From: Desulfoluna sp.
GTDB lineage: Bacteria; Desulfobacterota; Desulfobacteria; Desulfobacterales; Desulfolunaceae
DNA: 64,000 bases
Direction of reading: 5' to 3'
NCBI RefSeq assembly: GCF_030145185.1
Contig: NZ_JAQYWB010000013.1
Span: forward strand, 1-64,000
Position 1 is the first letter of the stretch; each line of letters begins with the position of its first letter. A program made the position numbers and the translations under genes. The notes beneath the pieces were generated by a model. The model saw only the letters and a program-made list of their open reading frames with translations, searched no databases and was not told the origin of the DNA. Of this stretch, positions 52,505 through 61,346 are shown piece by piece.

Positions 52505-53158
52505 CTAACTCTTCAATATCGCGATAATAATACATTCCGCTTTTTCTACGTTTTTTTGACAGATGGCTTCATATAAATCTATATGTAATTGATTCAGCAT
52601 TCCCCCTGTGGTTTCTTTTCCGGTTATTCGTTTTTCCACCGACTTGCAAATAAAGGTAGAAATTGAACTGTAGAGGTCGTAAAAAATGGAATTGTGTGAC
52701 GCCCTGGCAATAGCCAAGTGGAATTCCATATCCCATTGACTGTTTTCAATGACAGAATCGTTTTTTGAATTTCTATATTCCAATGCATTTCTGATCATTT
52801 CTAAGTCATTATCAGTTCTCCTTGCTGCTGCAAACTTGACAATCTCTTTTTCCAAGGAGAGACGAACTTCTTGCACCTCATCCATGGATTCATAAAAGCG
52901 ATGGACCATATTGGCTTCGAATCTGCCAGATAACATGACATAGGTGCCATCTCCCTGGCGAGATTCGAGGACCCCTGCCTGGATTAACGATTGAATGGCT
53001 TCACGAACCGTATTTCGGCTCACGCCAAAAAGCGCGACAAGTTCCGGTTCAGAGGGCAATTTATCGCCAACACTGAGTTCCCCCCTTTTAATCGACCGTT
53101 CGATCTCATTCGAAATTTGTTTTGGCAACGACAATTTAATCAGTTTTATTTTGTCCAT
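52505..53158 (-). CDS. GntR-family regulator, FadR subfamily
   Basis: The protein has an N-terminal winged helix (LPKQISNEIERSIKRGELSV, KLPSEPELVALFGVSRNTVREAIQ, GVLESRQGDGTYV), followed by a helical FCD-like effector domain (residues about 85-215). I start it at ATG 53158 (MDKIKL), with GAGGAGG eight bases upstream, giving 217 residues. The frame is open to 53200. It precedes the MFS gene and is AT-richer than surrounding genes. A FadR-type regulator usually binds a small organic acid and represses its own operon. The C-terminus (IIAILKS) is slightly short for the family. Confidence 0.86.
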   Translation of the reverse strand: MDKIKLIKLSLPKQISNEIERSIKRGELSVGDKLPSEPELVALFGVSRNTVREAIQSLIQAGVLESRQGDGTYVMLSGRFEANMVHRFYESMDEVQEVRLSLEKEIVKFAAARRTDNDLEMIRNALEYRNSKNDSVIENSQWDMEFHLAIARASHNSIFYDLYSSISTFICKSVEKRITGKETTGGMLNQLHIDLYEAICQKNVEKAECIIIAILKS

Positions 53159-53353
53159 GGTGGCTACCTCCTCTCTTTGGGTCATCCAGTCATCGGACAA
53201 GTTCTATACTTTCTCGGATAAAAATCAAGCCCTATTATTTTGAGTGTTTTAAGGTTTTGAGAGGACGTTTTGAGGGGACAGGCGACATGCGTCTATGGTG
53301 AATCTCATATCATGAGAGTTTCTTCTTGCGTCGTTCCAGTACAAAAAAAGGGT

Positions 53354-53604
53354 TAGCCCGGATATTTCATGAGAAAACAATCAGGACTAAGGAATAATTC
53401 ATAATTACAGTCCTTTGCAGTAATGTTTTTAGCCGTTTCAAAAATGCAAAATGTAATCCACGGTCTTCTGTCTGATTCTCTCACCCTTCGGGCGAGCCGG
53501 GTGCACTCATCTGCCGCGTTATCAGAACTTTGAGGTAAACCGCTACATCTTCAGCTCTGATGCCTTGCATATGAGCGCACTCAACTCGTGAAATATTCGG
53601 GTTA
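53354..53604 (+). mobile_element. MITE-like element, full copy 3 (251 bp)
   Basis: This copy has the same length as copy 1 and is nearly identical to it. It is bounded by TA and ends in GCCCGGATATTTCATGAG and CTCGTGAAATATTCGGG. It lies upstream of the GntR gene and before a transposase remnant. Confidence 0.88.
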
Positions 53605-53811
53605 GAACCCCTGACGTAATGGATAATAGGAATTTAAGGCCCGAACAGGCCGATGCAGGCACAGCCCTTCCAACGGCCATGACGGAGGACAAAAGATAAA
53701 TCGTGTGCCCTCACGACAACAGGAATGGGTGCTGAATTCGTCTTGAGCGTTTGCAGGTTATTAACTTCGGTTGCGGACTTTATCTGGTGCAGAGACATGA
53801 AACCGCCAGAC

Positions 53812-54023
53812 CTCTCTCAGCCGTTTCATGGAGTACATGCCATCCAGCCCTTTGATCTGGCGAGGGATTCGTTCCCGACGCCCATAAACAAACCGTCAAA
53901 GAGTTCATCGGTTCCGATGACAAAGACATTGGGACCGATGACAAAGACATTGGGACCGATGATTCCCGAGTCGATAAAATACCGGGCCAGGCTCTAAACA
54001 AAATACCGGGCCAGGCTCTAAAC
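53812..54023 (-). pseudogene. 3' remnant of a Y1 transposase gene
   Basis: Read on the - strand, fragments such as RYFIDSGIIGPNVFVI and WMACTP are recognisable counterparts of the C-terminus of the intact transposase at 58312 (RYFTDSGIIGSKAFVLATYE, DGMYSMKRLTES). The DNA also matches, for example CCGTTTCATGGAGTACATGCC. The frame is broken. It carries two micro-duplications: a 21-bp unit at 53914-53934 and 53935-53955, and a 24-bp unit at 53976-53999 and 54000-54023. Confidence 0.7.
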
Positions 54024-54223
54024 GGCCAAATGCGATTCAGCTCAAAATTTTCCCCTTTTCTGAGGGCCGACGGAGGCACAAGCTGGATCGTTGCACAAAA
54101 AAAACGGGCGCAATTCTTTTGAATCACACCCGTCCGTATTTTTCAGCCCTGCCTGCAAGGTATCTCCACTACAAAGGCTTCGCCATCCTTGCCGCGGAGA
54201 CTTTTTTCTATGCGAATGTCCCC

Positions 54224-55945
54224 CTATCGTCTTCCCCTGGGCTTGCCCGATTTTGCCCCCTGAGAGGAGCGCGCTCCTGGCCGTGAGGATTTTTTCCCCG
54301 CCGAATCGTTTCGTTTGCCGCCGCCTGACTTGGGACCTTGGGAAGATCGCCCCCAGGGCCGTGAGGCGTTTTCTCCCGTCGAATCGTTTCTTCTGCCGCC
54401 ACCCGCTTTGGGGCCTTGGGAAGATCTCGACCCGGACCGTGAGGCGTTTTCCCCCGCCGAATCGTTTCTTCTGCCGCCGCCCGCTTTGGGGCCTTGGGAA
54501 GATCTCGACCCGGACCGTGAGGCGTTTTCCCCCGCCGAATCGTTTCTTCTGCCGCCACCCGCTTTGGGGCCTTGGGAAGATCTCGACCCGGACCGTGAGG
54601 ATTTTTCCCCTGCCGAGTCGTTTCTTCTGTCGCTGTCGAAGCTGGATTTTGCTTTTGACCGATCGCCTTTTGATGCGCCACCCGATTTTGACTTGCGGGC
54701 TTTGGCCTCCTGCTTTGCGGTAATTCGGGTATCGACGATATTTTTTAAGTCTTTGTCCACTTTTTTATTATTGCGGGTGCTGGTGGGACGATAGAGGACA
54801 AAGTCCGGGACCTCGTGTCCCTGGGTAAAGCCGGTAACCTTCTCCACAGGAATCTTCTGTTTCAGGAGAGCCTCAATGGCCTCAAAATGGTCCATCTCTT
54901 CGGCGCCCACCAAGGTAATCGCCACCCCCCGATCCCCGGCGCGGCCGGTGCGGCCGATGCGATGCACATAATCTTCGGGCATGGTGGGAACGTCATAGTT
55001 GACCACATAGGGCAGCTGACTGATATCCAGACCTCGGGCGGCGACATCCGTGGCCACAAGAACCCCGATCTCACCGTCCTTGAACTCTTGCAGGGTGCGG
55101 GAGCGAACGGACTGGCTCATGTTGCCGTGAAGGGCGGCAGACGAGATCCCGTGGTCAATGAGTCTCTCTCGGAGCTTATTGGCACCGTGTTTGGTGCGGC
55201 AGAAAACCAACACCCGGGACCAGCGTCCCCGGGTAATCAAATGGACCAGGAGAGAGCGTTTGTTTGATTTCTCCACCATGTGCACCTTCTGGTCCACCGA
55301 CTCTGCCGCGGTGTTTTGAGGGGTCACCTCGATAAACGCCGGGTCCTGGAGCATTTTTCCCGCAAGTTCCCGGATTTCCGGGGTGTAGGTAGCGGAAAAG
55401 AGCATGGTCCGGCGCTCCTGGGGCATAATCGAGATGATCTCGGAGATTTCATTGCTGAAGCCTAAATCCAGCATGCGGTCGGCCTCATCAAACACAAGGA
55501 ACTCGATGCTGGAGAGTTTCAAATGCCGGTGCATGGCCAGGTCAATCAGGCGTCCCGGCGTGGCCACGAGGATATCCACGCCACGCTTCAGACGATCAAT
55601 CTGAGGGTGGATGCCCACCCCTCCGTGTACCACAGTGCAGCGCAGGGAAGCCCGCCTTGCATAGCCTTTAATGCTCTCTCCCACCTGCAGGGCCAGCTCC
55701 CGCGTGGGGGCCAGCACCAAGGCACGAGGATGCCGTCCGTTGCCTTTTTGGCGGCTCAGAATTTCCACGAGGGGCAAGGCAAAAGCATCCGTTTTGCCTG
55801 TCCCGGTCTGGGCCCGGGCCAGGATATCCTGCCCTCCCAATATCACGGGAATGGCCCTTTCCTGGATCGGGGTGGGGGCGTCGTACCCCTTGGACTTAAT
55901 GGCTTTCAGCAGTTCAGCCCGAAGGCCCAGTTGATCAAATGACAT
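54224..55945 (-). CDS. DEAD-box RNA helicase, RhlE-like, with a basic repeat tail
   Basis: An ATP-dependent RNA helicase. The core shows the Q motif (GYDAPTPIQERAIP), Walker A ARAQTGTGKT, PTRELALQ, TPGRLIDL, VFDEADRMLDLGF, SATYTPE, VFCRTKHGANKL, VATDVAARGLDISQL and HRIGRTGRAG, all within residues 1-370. The roughly 150-residue tail is rich in Arg, Ser and Gly. It contains a 26-residue unit (RRNDSAGENASRSGSRSSQG as its core) repeated four to five times, ending in GKPRGRR. Such tails bind RNA non-specifically and help cold or ribosome-assembly functions. The unit is encoded by a 78-bp tandem repeat, so its number may vary between strains. Confidence 0.93.
   Translation of the reverse strand: MSFDQLGLRAELLKAIKSKGYDAPTPIQERAIPVILGGQDILARAQTGTGKTDAFALPLVEILSRQKGNGRHPRALVLAPTRELALQVGESIKGYARRASLRCTVVHGGVGIHPQIDRLKRGVDILVATPGRLIDLAMHRHLKLSSIEFLVFDEADRMLDLGFSNEISEIISIMPQERRTMLFSATYTPEIRELAGKMLQDPAFIEVTPQNTAAESVDQKVHMVEKSNKRSLLVHLITRGRWSRVLVFCRTKHGANKLRERLIDHGISSAALHGNMSQSVRSRTLQEFKDGEIGVLVATDVAARGLDISQLPYVVNYDVPTMPEDYVHRIGRTGRAGDRGVAITLVGAEEMDHFEAIEALLKQKIPVEKVTGFTQGHEVPDFVLYRPTSTRNNKKVDKDLKNIVDTRITAKQEAKARKSKSGGASKGDRSKAKSSFDSDRRNDSAGEKSSRSGSRSSQGPKAGGGRRNDSAGENASRSGSRSSQGPKAGGGRRNDSAGENASRSGSRSSQGPKAGGGRRNDSTGENASRPWGRSSQGPKSGGGKRNDSAGKKSSRPGARSSQGAKSGKPRGRR
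54303..54614 (-). repeat. 78-bp coding tandem repeat in the RhlE-like helicase
   Basis: Units beginning GAATCGTTTC (+ strand) start at 54303, 54381, 54459 and 54537, exactly 78 bases apart. A diverged unit starts at 54615 and another partial unit lies towards 54225. The two central copies are almost identical in DNA, which suggests recent duplication or homogenisation. Confidence 0.9.
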
Positions 55946-56020
55946 AAATTTTCCCTGACTATGCGTTCACATTTCACGTTTATTTCTAAACACGAAAACA
56001 ATTGATATTCATAAAAAAAA

Positions 56021-56115
56021 TGGCCTCCGGCGGCAAGGGTGACAAAGCCACTGCAGCGAGAACACCTTAAAAGCGGGCTGATCCTCAGATTTGATGTCCG
56101 AAGCTCACCCCGCAT
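56021..56115 (-). repeat. dispersed hairpin element, diverged copy G
   Basis: GGCCTCCGGCGGCAAGGGTGAC starts like the other copies; here split as GGCCTCCGG and CGGCAAGGGTGAC. About 20 extra bases then interrupt the palindrome before ACACCTTAAAAGCGGG. It lies upstream of the helicase gene. The rest of 55946-56471 holds no supported gene. Confidence 0.55.
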
Positions 56116-56471
56116 GCCACCGCATCAGGACATATAGTATAATTCCATAAGGATGTCCCTGTATTTTCGAACCTTACTGCGGAACACCCTTAAAAGGCCC
56201 TGCCGGCAACGGCTGTTTTCTCGCTTACAGGCTCTGATTAGGCGCTGCGGACCCAAGGCACCGCCTAATTCACTATGACACGCAGCGACAGGGAAAGTCC
56301 GGCTGCGCCCTTGGCTTTGTGGCATCAAACGGGCGATGATACCGGGTACGATGCGACAAACAAGGCCGGGAGGTATTGTATCGCATCACGACCTGCCGGA
56401 TCTCTTCGACACCGGAGATCGTGGGAAACAGAATCCTCGTTTTCCCGAAGGCCGAGACCCGAACCAGGGAC

Positions 56472-57794
56472 TCACTCCTCATTTGATTCGGGGAGATTCA
56501 CCTCCTGGAGGTCCTCTCCGAGATGAATCCGTTCACTGCTTCCAAGCACGCCAAGGGCCAGAGCCAGAATAGTCCAGGCATGAACGGCATGATACCCACC
56601 CCCGAAATGGTCTCCCAACTCGTGAATCTGGGCATGGCAGTTGTGGCAGCCGGTGACGCAGTAAGTCGCCCGCGTTCTTTTAATCTGCTCATCCTTGATC
56701 TTCCCGTACTGGAGCCGCTTCTCCTTGTAACCGGATTGCAGAAACCCTCCCCCGCCACCGCAGCAAAAGTTATTGGATTTATTCGGCGACATATCCACGA
56801 AGTTGGCTTCCCCCACGCAGGCTTTAACCACAAGCCGCATATCGTCAGCGGCTGGATCCCCAAAGGATTTTCGGACAATCTGGCAGGGATCCTGGACGGT
56901 AAATTTAACCTGCAGTTCGTCATTCCAGCTGGAGTCCGGCTTGAGCCGTCCTTCACGGATCCATCGGGCATAGAGGGTATACATGGTCTCTACTTTAAAG
57001 TTGTGGGGAATTTTGAATTTATCCAGTCCTACCAGGACTGCAAAGGTGATGTGCCCTCATTCGGTATTTAAAAAAGTGGTACAGCCCAACTCCTCACACT
57101 TTCTTGCGCTCCGTTCGGTAAGCTCTTTCCACCCGTCGTCATCGGCCATGAACATGCAGTAATTTTCTGCGGCCCAGCCTTCGCTTCCATAGGTCCAATC
57201 CACCCCGGCGAGGTTGAGAATTTTCCACAGCGGACCCATCTCCTCGGGCTCGATCATCGGTTCCCGGGAGTTCTGGTTGATAAAATATTCAGCGCCCTTC
57301 TTGTCGATGGGGGCCTGAAGGTCCCGCTCTTGCCAGAGGGGGTACTCTTCCTTGATCTCTTCGAGAATATCTTCCACCACAAATTGAAAATCTTCCTGGC
57401 TGCAGCCCATGGCGCTGTTGGTGGGTTTTTCCAGAGCCATATTGCAGGACCCCAGGATTCCCTTGGGCATCTCGTCCCGGGAGCGCAGCCTGCGAGCATT
57501 GAAGACAAGCTGCGGGATATTGATTTTCATGGGGCAGGCATGCACGCAGCGGGTGCACATGGTGCAGAACCAGGGCCAACGGCTTTTCTTGATCTCCTCG
57601 TCCATGCCAAGGGCCGCCATGCGGAGAAATTTTCGCGGGTCCATGTCATCCAGGCCGGTGGCCGGACACCCGGAGGCGCACACCCCGCATGTGAGGCAGT
57701 CGTTAAGATTCCCGCCATCCGGAAGAAGCTTCATGACCATGTCTTTAAAAGGGCTGCGGCCTCCACCCTTGAGTTTAATCGGCTTATCGCTCAT
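56472..57794 (-). CDS. HdrD-like CCG-domain iron-sulfur protein, probable selenoprotein (in-frame TGA)
   Basis: One 440-codon gene is seen as two frames only because a TGA at 57059-57057 interrupts it; both halves share the same reading frame. The N-terminal half has two [4Fe-4S] motifs (CLTCGVCASGCP, C33-C43; CTMCTRCVHACP, C77-C87). The TGA is codon 246 in the context NTE-TGA-GHITF. Heterodisulfide-reductase-type proteins have a conserved Cys in ECGH here, so the TGA fits selenocysteine. The C-terminal half holds a complete CCG motif (C304, C344-C345, C383 and C386). A hairpin with a G-containing loop follows the TGA at the correct distance. The protein should take part in electron transfer or disulfide reduction, like HdrD/TmcB-type subunits. 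ATG 57794 has AGGAG upstream. No partner gene is adjacent. Confidence 0.8.
57024..57040 (-). promoter_or_regulatory. SECIS-like hairpin in the HdrD-like gene
   Basis: In the mRNA, 16 bases after the UGA, CAGUCC and GGACUG form a perfect 6-bp stem around the five-base loop UGGUA. The loop has G at its second position, and its start is 22 bases after the UGA. Bacterial SECIS elements have a small hairpin with an early loop G at about this distance. Confidence 0.65.
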
Positions 57795-58311
57795 GAAATC
57801 ATCTCCTCTTCTTCTTAGGGCTTTCAGGGGGTGTTAAGGGGAGGGGCTGACAAGGTGATCTCCTCGCAGATGAAACAGCAGAAGAGGACACGAGACTCAG
57901 AACATAGAACAAAACAGGAAAGAGGAGCCGCAATCCATGGCACCGGGCAAAGAAAAAAACGGATCGCTGACGAAATGGCTTGAAGAGGTGTTTGCGCTAC
58001 CGGGTGAGAGCCCCCACATGAAAAATGAAAAAAATATAGTTCAATTCTACCAAACCCACCACCCCATGTAAACGCATAAGACTTCAGCATTTTATCGGTG
58101 CCAGGTTTTTAATGTACGTTTAAATAGAATTCCCATTTCGAAGATGAAATCACCTATTTTTCACCCGCCAAGCCACACAAATCTCACGCACCCGGTATTG
58201 GAATCGGCCTTAAATGAATCGACAGCCACAGGGGAACCCTAAAAAAAACGCACCCCACCACCACAGCTGATAAGGCTGTAAGCCAAAGACTATTTCCATC
58301 ACCTCAACCGG
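57795..58311. other. non-coding gap between the HdrD-like gene and the transposase
   Basis: An 88-residue frame on the - strand (57824-58090) has a cysteine-rich composition but no motif or ribosome site, and I do not support it. The segment should hold the promoter of the HdrD-like gene. A short inverted repeat ACAGC...GCTGT lies at 58262-58278. Confidence 0.4.
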
Positions 58312-59235
58312 TCAGGACTCTGTCAACCGCTTCATAGAGTACATACCGTCGACCCCCTTAACCCGCTTGGGAATTCGTTCCCGACTTGCAAAAAAACGAT
58401 CCTTAAACACCTCATACGTCGCCAAAACAAAAGCCTTGGACCCGATAATGCCTGAATCGGTAAAATAACGGGTTCGATACCGGAACCTTCGATTTCGATC
58501 CCACTCAAACCCTTCAGCACTCTCTTCTGAAAGGACCTTCTTTGAGATTTTGGCGTTACCCCGCTTATCCATGGAGCCCGCGTGGTAAAGGTACTCGCGA
58601 TATTTTTTCAGGCGCTGCGAATTCTCCACACCGAACTCTGACAGCCCGAAGTCAAGGGAGAGAAAATCATCCCTGTTTCCCGTCTGTGCATGATGCCCAA
58701 TGGAACACCAGCGGTAATCTTCCGGCCGCTTCACGATCCCTGCACGAACGGCATTCAAATCGATATAGGCGAGACAATTGATCACCGTATTTCCTCTTTC
58801 AACGATCACGCTTTTAAAGCGTTCGCCCCACAACGTTCCTTTGCGTTTTTTCTTTCGATTATAGTAACGCGAAAACGTTTGCTTAATATCCTTCACATAA
58901 TGCGAGAGACTGGAAAACCTTTCTCTGAAGGCCTCCAGTTGCCCATCAGGGAACTCAACTCCAGGTCCATACAAAAGCATAAATCGCCTTTTTACCTCAT
59001 CATCTAAGAGTAAATGCTCCGGGATGACCTCCACCAGGAGGTGGAAGTGATTACTCATGGCTGAGAACCCCAGCACATCGACGGCATAGATCTTTGAGAA
59101 CCGCTGAATCACACGCACCAGTTCATCTTTTTCTGCATGTTTAAAGGGAAGCCCATCCAGCGCTGTACGACTGATCACATGATAGACGGTTTGCTGGCCT
59201 GAATCTGTCCGGAGCATACGGGGAATACGAGGCAT
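58312..59235 (-). CDS. REP-associated type Y1 transposase (HUH family)
   Basis: A 307-residue single-strand transposase of the Y1_Tnp group. It shows the HUH pair in MSNHFHLLVEV (H63, H65) and the catalytic Tyr in FSRYYNRKKKR (Y124 or Y125), followed by GTLWGERFKSVIVE and INCLAYIDLNAVRAGIV, which are typical of REP-associated members. The C-terminal extension of about 120 residues is specific to this larger subtype. ATG 59235 has GGAGGG upstream. A fragment of a second copy lies at 53812-54023. Such enzymes can mobilise small palindromic repeats, but I see no copy of the hairpin elements directly at its flanks. Confidence 0.88.
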   Translation of the reverse strand: MPRIPRMLRTDSGQQTVYHVISRTALDGLPFKHAEKDELVRVIQRFSKIYAVDVLGFSAMSNHFHLLVEVIPEHLLLDDEVKRRFMLLYGPGVEFPDGQLEAFRERFSSLSHYVKDIKQTFSRYYNRKKKRKGTLWGERFKSVIVERGNTVINCLAYIDLNAVRAGIVKRPEDYRWCSIGHHAQTGNRDDFLSLDFGLSEFGVENSQRLKKYREYLYHAGSMDKRGNAKISKKVLSEESAEGFEWDRNRRFRYRTRYFTDSGIIGSKAFVLATYEVFKDRFFASRERIPKRVKGVDGMYSMKRLTES

Positions 59236-59463
59236 GACACCCTCCTTCCTGCATCTGTCAAAATATCATTTAGGGATCTTAAGAGTGGATTTTCTTATCA
59301 ATGAGGATTGCGCAGAGCACATCTAAACGATCTCATAATTGCATCGAGATTTCAAGCAGATAAAAAGCACATGAAACATGGCCCCTTATAGATCTTCAAA
59401 ATAAAGTAAACAGACGTTGTTTTCCTTTATTAGCTCTGCTATTGACCTTTCTTTCACCGAACC

Positions 59464-59528
59464 ACCCCATATAATCCTGATGACATGGGTCAGGAGTCTC
59501 TACCGGAAGGCCGTCCATCCGACTACGG
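59464..59528 (+). promoter_or_regulatory. purine riboswitch (guanine/xanthine type)
   Basis: The aptamer core matches the purine class. It has ATATAAT, then P2 CCTGAT/GTCAGG (59475-59494) around the loop GACATGG, the J2/3 segment AGTCTCTACC, a P3 arm, and GACTAC (59521-59526). The base that sets specificity is C in GACTA, as in guanine-sensing members; adenine types have U. P1 is weak by eye. Downstream CAGAGACCCCTGCCTGAC (59597-59614) can pair with 59489-59501 (GTCAGGAGTCTCT), which would break P2 and J2/3. It lies 128 bases before a purine-type permease. The gap 59236-59463 shows no other feature. Confidence 0.85.
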
Positions 59529-59655
59529 GAGCGTGCAAAAACAACCCGCAGACTTTCTGATTTATGGAAAATCTGTGCTCGTATTTCTGCGCGCTTCAGA
59601 GACCCCTGCCTGACCTATATTTCAGAAGAGTTGCAGCCGCACAAGGAGTGTCTCA

Positions 59656-60711
59656 ATGGAGTATTTAAAAGATGTACTGGCCGCCCTGAGCGTGATTCTT
59701 AACGGATTGCCCCAAGGCCTGCTCGCCCTTTCCTTTGGATTTGCGTCCATCCCCACTGCCCTTGCCTTTATCGTCGGCGCCGCAGGCTGCCTTCTTTTCA
59801 GCTGCGTGGCCCCCATCTCCTTCCAGGCAGAGACCATCACCCTGGCCGGAACCATGGGTAAAAACATGCAAGAGCGCCTCTCCATGATCTTCTTTGGCGC
59901 AGCGGCCATGGCCACCATCGGTATCTTCGGATTCCTGGAAAAAATCGTCACCTTCGTGGGCCCGGCCATCACGAACGGGATGATGGCAGGCGTCGGCATC
60001 ATGCTCGCCCGGGTCGCCTTCGGGATGGCAGACAAAAACAAAGCAGTGGGTTTCAGCTCCATTGCCTCCGGCTTCCTCACTTACATGATGACCAAAGACC
60101 TCGTCTACACCATCACCCTCTCCGTGGTGCTTTCAAGTGTCGTCGCAGTGGCCCTGAAACAAAAATCCAATATGGGTGCCGAAGAAAAAAAGGGCCTCAC
60201 ACTCCAAAAGCCAATTCTCAACCTCGCCGTCGCCCGAGGAGCCCTGGCCATGGTCTGCCTGAACATCGGTGCCAACATCGCCTTCGGAAAAATCACCGGC
60301 AACATCGCAGGCGCCAATGTCAACGTGGACCACCTGGCCATCTACAGCAGCCTCGCCGACATGGCCTCCTCCCTTTTTGGTGGCGGCCCCGTGGAAGCCA
60401 TTATCTCCGCCACCGGAAGCGCCCCCCACCCCATCTTTTCCGGCGTACTTATGATGACCCTTATGGCCATCATCCTCTTTGCCGGACTGCTCCCTAAAAT
60501 AGGCAGGTACGTGCCGAGTGAATCCATCGCCGGCTTCCTGTTCGTCCTCGGCGCCATCGTCACCGTGCCCATCAACGCCTCATCGGCCCTGGGAGGCGGA
60601 GATGCCGTTGTCGGGGGCGTCACCATGACGGTCACCGCCATCTCAGACCCCTTTCTGGGCATGATGGCCGGCCTCATCGTAAAATGCATCTCGCCGCTGG
60701 TAGGCATATAA
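59656..60711 (+). CDS. NCS2-like nucleobase permease
   Basis: A 351-residue membrane protein with about ten hydrophobic segments, related to the purine/xanthine (NCS2/AzgA-like) permeases. FSCVAPISFQAETITLAGTMG near the N-terminus and AIISATGSAPHPIFSGVLMM near residue 260 replace the usual signature segments. It is shorter than the typical 430 residues. The riboswitch upstream and the phosphoribosyltransferase 14 bases downstream support purine-base uptake. ATG 59656 follows AAGGAG with good spacing. Substrate choice (guanine, hypoxanthine or xanthine) is inferred from the riboswitch type only. Confidence 0.8.
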   Translation: MEYLKDVLAALSVILNGLPQGLLALSFGFASIPTALAFIVGAAGCLLFSCVAPISFQAETITLAGTMGKNMQERLSMIFFGAAAMATIGIFGFLEKIVTFVGPAITNGMMAGVGIMLARVAFGMADKNKAVGFSSIASGFLTYMMTKDLVYTITLSVVLSSVVAVALKQKSNMGAEEKKGLTLQKPILNLAVARGALAMVCLNIGANIAFGKITGNIAGANVNVDHLAIYSSLADMASSLFGGGPVEAIISATGSAPHPIFSGVLMMTLMAIILFAGLLPKIGRYVPSESIAGFLFVLGAIVTVPINASSALGGGDAVVGGVTMTVTAISDPFLGMMAGLIVKCISPLVGI

Positions 60712-60725
60712 AATAAGGAGATATC

Positions 60726-61274
60726 ATGGAAAAAACATACCGACTGGAGGTCGCCGGAGTCACACGGGACCTTCCCATCATTCAGATCAATGATGCGCTC
60801 AGCATCGCAAGCTTCGTCATTCTGGGAGACACCGAACTCATCTGCGCGGCTGCCCCGCAGCTCATTGAAAAGCTCCCCGAAGTGGACGTCCTGGTCACCG
60901 CAGAAGCCAAAGGGATTCCCCTGGTTTTCGAGATCTCACGGCTGATGAAAATGAAGACCTATTTCGTGGCAAGAAAGAGCATCAAAGCCTACATGGACCA
61001 TCCCATCGTGGATGAAGTGCAATCCATCACCACCACAGACAAACAGCTCCTCTGCCTCGACGCCCTTGATGCCGCCGCCATCAAAGGCAAACGCGTGGCC
61101 ATCATCGATGATGTCATCAGCACCGGCGAATCCATCGAAGCCATCGAGCGCCTCGTAAAAGCCGTGGGAGGCATCGTCACCGCCCGGGCGGCGATCCTCG
61201 CCGAAGGGGAGGCTGCTCGTCGAGACGACATCCTCTTTCTGGAGGAACTGCCCCTGTTCCCCATGAACAAGTAA
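60726..61274 (+). CDS. purine phosphoribosyltransferase
   Basis: A 182-residue type I phosphoribosyltransferase. The PRPP-binding loop is VAIIDDVISTGES (residues 124-136), and the earlier VLVTAEAKGIPLVFEISRLM supplies the PPi loop and hood region. It resembles adenine/xanthine-type enzymes. It should convert the imported purine base and PRPP into a nucleotide, trapping it in the cell. A strong AAGGAG lies before ATG 60726, and it shares the transcript with the permease. A terminator hairpin follows directly. Confidence 0.88.
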   Translation: MEKTYRLEVAGVTRDLPIIQINDALSIASFVILGDTELICAAAPQLIEKLPEVDVLVTAEAKGIPLVFEISRLMKMKTYFVARKSIKAYMDHPIVDEVQSITTTDKQLLCLDALDAAAIKGKRVAIIDDVISTGESIEAIERLVKAVGGIVTARAAILAEGEAARRDDILFLEELPLFPMNK

Positions 61275-61280
61275 CAAAAA

Positions 61281-61319
61281 AACCCTCCGCACAATGACTG
61301 AAGTCATCGTCGGAGGGTT
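61281..61319. terminator. bidirectional terminator hairpin
   Basis: AACCCTCCG (61281-61289) pairs with CGGAGGGTT (61311-61319). An inner ATGAC-TGAA-GTCAT stem is nested within it. It is preceded by a run of A and followed by a T-rich stretch (CCGTTTTC). It lies between the convergent phosphoribosyltransferase and membrane-protein genes. Confidence 0.75.
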
Positions 61320-61346
61320 CCGTTTTCATCGTATCGCTGCAACCAC

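Noticed and set aside
53158-53220. FadR-like operator (TTGTCCGATGAC on the - strand) before the GntR gene
   Set aside because: The half-sites match a GntR consensus only loosely; without other copies it cannot be distinguished from chance.
16697-56115. Direct link between the Y1 transposase and the dispersed hairpin elements
   Set aside because: REP-associated transposases normally have their repeats at their own flanks. I see none of the hairpin elements beside 58312-59235, so the link stays unproven.
56273-56482. 69-codon frame whose start overlaps the end of the HdrD-like gene
   Set aside because: The position would suit an operon partner, but the sequence has no Fe-S or flavin motif and no clear ribosome site.
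57824-58090. 88-codon cysteine-rich frame upstream of the HdrD-like gene
   Set aside because: Composition is odd and there is no ribosome site or conserved spacing of cysteines; it overlaps the likely promoter region.
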